Below are positions 7,461-9,817 of a DNA stretch of 9,817 nt, one piece after another (the first letter of the stretch is position 1; every line of letters starts with the position of its first letter). The DNA comes from Christiangramia sp. GTDB taxonomy: Bacteria > Bacteroidota > Bacteroidia > Flavobacteriales > Flavobacteriaceae. The notes beneath the pieces were generated by a model that was not told the DNA's origin, made no database searches, and worked only from the letters and a program-made list of their open reading frames with translations. The stretch spans positions 1-9,817 of the forward strand of contig JAHELO010000034.1 in NCBI GenBank assembly GCA_024644145.1, written 5' to 3'. The position numbers and the translations under genes are program-made.

Positions 7461-8840
7461 ATGGCACAACACAGATATATGCTTTTCCTTTTTACGGTAC
7501 TTCTTTTAGTATCCTGTAAAAATGAAAATAAACAACAGGCCTTACTAGCAGAGCATGATCCTGTAGATATAAACCAGATATCTGATGATGCACTTCTGGA
7601 CTCCGTGCAAAAGCAAACCCTTAGGTATTTCTGGGATTTTGCTGAACCTAATAGTGGGATGGCCCGGGAACGTTTTCATCCGGACGGATTTTATCCTAAA
7701 AATGATGCTCATGTAGTGACTACCGGAGGAACTGGTTTTGGTTTGATGGCCATAGTGGCAGGGATAGAGAGGGGATTTGTACCTCGTGATTCTGCGGTGA
7801 TCCGTCTGGAAAAGATCGCAGATTTCCTGAAAAAGGCTCCACGGTTCCATGGAGCATGGTCTCATTGGTTGAATGGAGAAACCGGCGAGATACAGGCCTT
7901 TAGTAACAAAGATAACGGTGGGGATATCGTAGAGACCTCTTTTTTAGCCCAGGGTTTTATTGTAGTTAGAGAATACCTGAAGGATGGTACTGAGGCTGAA
8001 AGGATAGTGGCTCAGAAATATGATAGCTTATGGAAGGGAATTGAGTGGGACTGGTATACCAATAATAAAAATGGTATTTACTGGCACTGGTCACCAGATT
8101 ATCAATGGGAAATGGACTTTATGATTGAAGGTTATAATGAATGTCTCATCACTTATGTGCTTGCAGGTTCATCTCCAGATCACGCTGTAGAACCTGCTGT
8201 TTATCACAAAGGCTGGGCTAGAAATGGAAATATAACTACAGATGCTGAAGCCTACGGAATTCCACTGATCCTTAAGCATAATACCCGTGGAGGCAAAGGC
8301 GGGCCATTATTCTGGGCTCATTATTCCTATCTGGGACTTAATCCTAAGGGTTTGAAGGACAAATATGCAAATTACTGGGATCTTAATGTGAATCATACGC
8401 TTATCAATTATGAATATGCACAGGAGAACCCAAAGAATTTTAAAACTTACAGTCCGGAATCCTGGGGATTAACAGCGAGTTACACCCGAAATTCTGATGG
8501 AGGTATTGGCTATAATGCACATTCACCAGATACAGATAAAGGCGTGGTATCACCTACCGCAGCGATCAGTTCTATTCCATACACTCCTGAAAAATCCATG
8601 GCTGCGATGAGGTATTTCTATACAGATCTTAAAGATCTGTTATGGGGACCGGCAGGTTTTTATGATGCATATAGCCTGGAAGGTGGAAAATGGGTGGCAC
8701 CACGCTATCTGGCCATAGACCAGGGCCCTATGGTAGTGATGATTGAGAATTATCGCTCCGGGCTTATCTGGGATCTTTTTATGGGTGCCTCTGAAGTACA
8801 ACAAGGACTAAAAAAACTTGGTTTTACCTATGGAAAATAG
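7461..8840 (+). CDS. GH144-like (PF10091 'glycoamylase' fold) lipoprotein, second paralog
   Basis: This 459-residue paralog of the preceding gene starts 24 bp after it; by eye, more than half of the catalytic domain is identical. The signal ends in lipobox LVSC (Cys19), followed by KNENK and a short Gln-rich linker. The same motifs are present: YFWDFAEPNSGMARER (56-71), TTGGTGFGL (87-95), DNGGDIVET (151-159), EWDWYT (195-200), YWHW (207-210), NECL (226-229), GGPLFWAHYSY (280-290), YTPEKSMAAMRYFY (374-387) and AIDQGP (418-423). The candidate acids are kept: Asp151, Asp155, Glu158 and Glu227. Differences lie in loops: NTRGGKGG (274-281) replaces the first copy's MPLGPNLGG; YTRNSDGGIGYNAHSP (341-356) is longer than DSKDGYAAHSP; and there is an extra GGK near 408-410. 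A different chain-length preference, cleavage mode or cell compartment is possible. The last 11 bp overlap the next gene. Confidence 0.85.
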   Translation: MAQHRYMLFLFTVLLLVSCKNENKQQALLAEHDPVDINQISDDALLDSVQKQTLRYFWDFAEPNSGMARERFHPDGFYPKNDAHVVTTGGTGFGLMAIVAGIERGFVPRDSAVIRLEKIADFLKKAPRFHGAWSHWLNGETGEIQAFSNKDNGGDIVETSFLAQGFIVVREYLKDGTEAERIVAQKYDSLWKGIEWDWYTNNKNGIYWHWSPDYQWEMDFMIEGYNECLITYVLAGSSPDHAVEPAVYHKGWARNGNITTDAEAYGIPLILKHNTRGGKGGPLFWAHYSYLGLNPKGLKDKYANYWDLNVNHTLINYEYAQENPKNFKTYSPESWGLTASYTRNSDGGIGYNAHSPDTDKGVVSPTAAISSIPYTPEKSMAAMRYFYTDLKDLLWGPAGFYDAYSLEGGKWVAPRYLAIDQGPMVVMIENYRSGLIWDLFMGASEVQQGLKKLGFTYGK

Positions 8841-9648
8841 TCTTAAATATCTTCTGATAATTCTTGCAGCCTTGATAGGAATGTTTCCTTCAGGAATTAA
8901 TGCTCAGTCCACAGTCAGTTTTGAAAAGGAAATTTTTATAACTAATCAGGATAGCCTTCGATACAGAATTCTGTTTCCTGAAAATTTTTCTGAAGAAAAA
9001 AAGTACCCCTTAATTCTGGTTCTGCACGGTGCAGGGGAGAGAGGCGATGATAATGAGGCTCAACTGGTACATGGCAGTGATTTGTTCTTAAATGCGGAGA
9101 ACCGTAAAGACTTTCCGGCCGTGGTAATTTTTCCGCAGGCCCCAAAGGATGATTACTGGGCGAAAGTTGAGGTAAAAAGGGATACAATTCCTTTTCAATT
9201 CGATTTTAAAAATAAAGAAGCACCAACCAAATCGCTGGAGCTGGTTATGCAACTGATGGATTCCATGCTTACCCGCAATTATATCGATAAACGAAGAATT
9301 TATGCAGGTGGATTATCCATGGGAGGGATGGGTACCTTCGAACTCATTTATAAAAAGCCAGAGATGTTCGCTGCCGCTTTTGCGATTTGTGGTGGAGCAA
9401 ACCCTGAAATTGCTGAGGGCTACAGGAAAGGATTCCCTATCTGGATCTTTCATGGGGAAAAAGATGATGTGGTTCCTCCGGCTTTGTCAAAATCCATGGC
9501 GCGGTCTATCAATCATCATGGGGGAAATGCAAAACTCTCTCTGTATCCAGATGATAATCATAATAGCTGGGATTCCGCTTTTGCAGAACCCTACCTGTTA
9601 AGCTGGTTGTTTTCTCAGGAGAAAAAAAATGAAACGGGAAATGATTAA
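8830..9648 (+). CDS. Secreted alpha/beta-hydrolase (COG4099-type predicted esterase/peptidase)
   Basis: I place the start at ATG 8830, giving 272 residues. A TTG 12 bp upstream would only add MVLP before the signal peptide. Residues 1-25 form a Sec signal with probable cleavage at INA|QS and no lipobox, so the enzyme is likely periplasmic or released. The alpha/beta-hydrolase core shows LVLHGAGERGDDNE (63-76; oxyanion region), the nucleophile elbow GLSMGG with Ser163, HGEKDDVVP with probable acid Asp212, and DDNHNSW with His244. The triad thus appears complete. The HGAGERGDDNE, ICGGANP and HNSWD pattern resembles COG4099 / dienelactone-hydrolase-like proteins that are common in PULs and often annotated as phospholipase/carboxylesterase or peptidase. 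The 11-bp overlap with the preceding glycosidase suggests translational coupling. An esterase acting on acylated glycan is the favoured role, but no substrate can be read from sequence. Confidence 0.85.
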   Translation: MENSLKYLLIILAALIGMFPSGINAQSTVSFEKEIFITNQDSLRYRILFPENFSEEKKYPLILVLHGAGERGDDNEAQLVHGSDLFLNAENRKDFPAVVIFPQAPKDDYWAKVEVKRDTIPFQFDFKNKEAPTKSLELVMQLMDSMLTRNYIDKRRIYAGGLSMGGMGTFELIYKKPEMFAAAFAICGGANPEIAEGYRKGFPIWIFHGEKDDVVPPALSKSMARSINHHGGNAKLSLYPDDNHNSWDSAFAEPYLLSWLFSQEKKNETGND

Positions 9649-9701
9649 GATTGGTCAATATCAAGACCCGGCATTTATAAATTGAAATAGGACGATAAGA
9701 A

Positions 9702-9817
9702 ATGAAAGGATTCAAATACATACTAAGCTTAACCGGATTGCTACTTTACGCTACTGCAAGTTCACAGGAAGTGATACCTCAAACCTATATCAATCCTCTG
9801 GATATAGATTATACCTA
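9702..9817 (+). CDS. Secreted protein, 3' truncated by the window edge; possibly a GH43-like glycosidase
   Basis: Only the first 38 codons are visible. They encode a signal peptide (MKGFKYILSLTGLLLYATAS, then SQ) with no lipobox Cys, followed by EVIPQTYINPLDIDYT. The start lies 53 bp after the hydrolase stop, on the same strand, so it probably continues the operon. The Asn-Pro-Leu-x-Ile-Asp-Tyr segment directly after the signal resembles the N-terminus of some Bacteroidota GH43-like / five-bladed beta-propeller proteins (NPMNLDYRF type). That match is short and from memory, so the family is a weak inference; only the gene start and secretion are well supported. Confidence 0.6.
   Translation, partial: MKGFKYILSLTGLLLYATASSQEVIPQTYINPLDIDYT

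Noticed and set aside
8622..8640. Inverted repeat ACAGATCTT / AAGATCTGT near the end of the second glycosidase gene
   Set aside because: It lies within conserved coding sequence (YTDLKDL), is A/T-rich, has almost no loop and no T-tract; probably chance.
8818..8829. TTG upstream start for the alpha/beta-hydrolase
   Set aside because: It would put four extra residues ahead of a normal signal peptide; the ATG at 8830 gives a standard N-terminus.
6093..8840. Annotation of the two paralogs as starch glucoamylases
   Set aside because: The glucoamylase label comes from the Pfam name; the motifs fit the PF10091/GH144 group, and no GH15, GH13 or GH97 starch enzyme is present in the window.
9651..9684. 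Weak promoter-like TTG ... TATAAATTG before the last gene
   Set aside because: It lacks a full TAnnTTTG box and the spacing is wide; the gap is only 53 bp, so operon read-through is the simpler explanation.

Overview
The window is part of a polysaccharide utilization locus (PUL) from a member of the Bacteroidota, most likely a marine-type Flavobacteriaceae (Gramella/Christiangramia/Zunongwangia-like). That placement rests on the SusC/SusD pair, several Bacteroidota-style lipoprotein signals, A-rich start regions without clear Shine-Dalgarno sequences, and moderate-to-low GC. The genus is a guess. All genes lie on the + strand and are tightly packed. I see no rRNA, tRNA, CRISPR array, insertion sequence or phage gene.

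Layout: (1) A SusC-type TonB-dependent transporter, cut by the left edge, is followed after 12 bp by SusD and after 5 bp by a lipoprotein with an Ig-like domain and two tandem LamG-type domains. These three form the capture and import module at the outer membrane. (2) A 119-bp gap carries a GC-rich hairpin that looks like a terminator or attenuator. (3) Next come two paralogous lipoproteins of the 'glycoamylase' fold (Pfam PF10091). In Bacteroidota these are GH144-type enzymes, whose characterised members cleave beta-1,2-glucan. An alpha/beta-hydrolase with an intact Ser-Asp-His triad follows and overlaps the second paralog by 11 bp. (4) After 53 bp the first 38 codons of another secreted protein begin; its mature N-terminus weakly suggests a GH43-like beta-propeller enzyme.

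Working model (inference): the LamG lipoprotein and SusD bind a glucan at the cell surface. One or both GH144-like enzymes cut it, SusC imports the oligosaccharides, and the hydrolase may remove ester decorations. No GH3 beta-glucosidase, regulator or inner-membrane transporter lies in the window; if the locus is complete these should be outside it. I found no convincing non-PUL system. The most interesting points are the duplicated GH144-like pair, the internally duplicated LamG protein, and the translationally overlapping hydrolase that may point to a decorated substrate.
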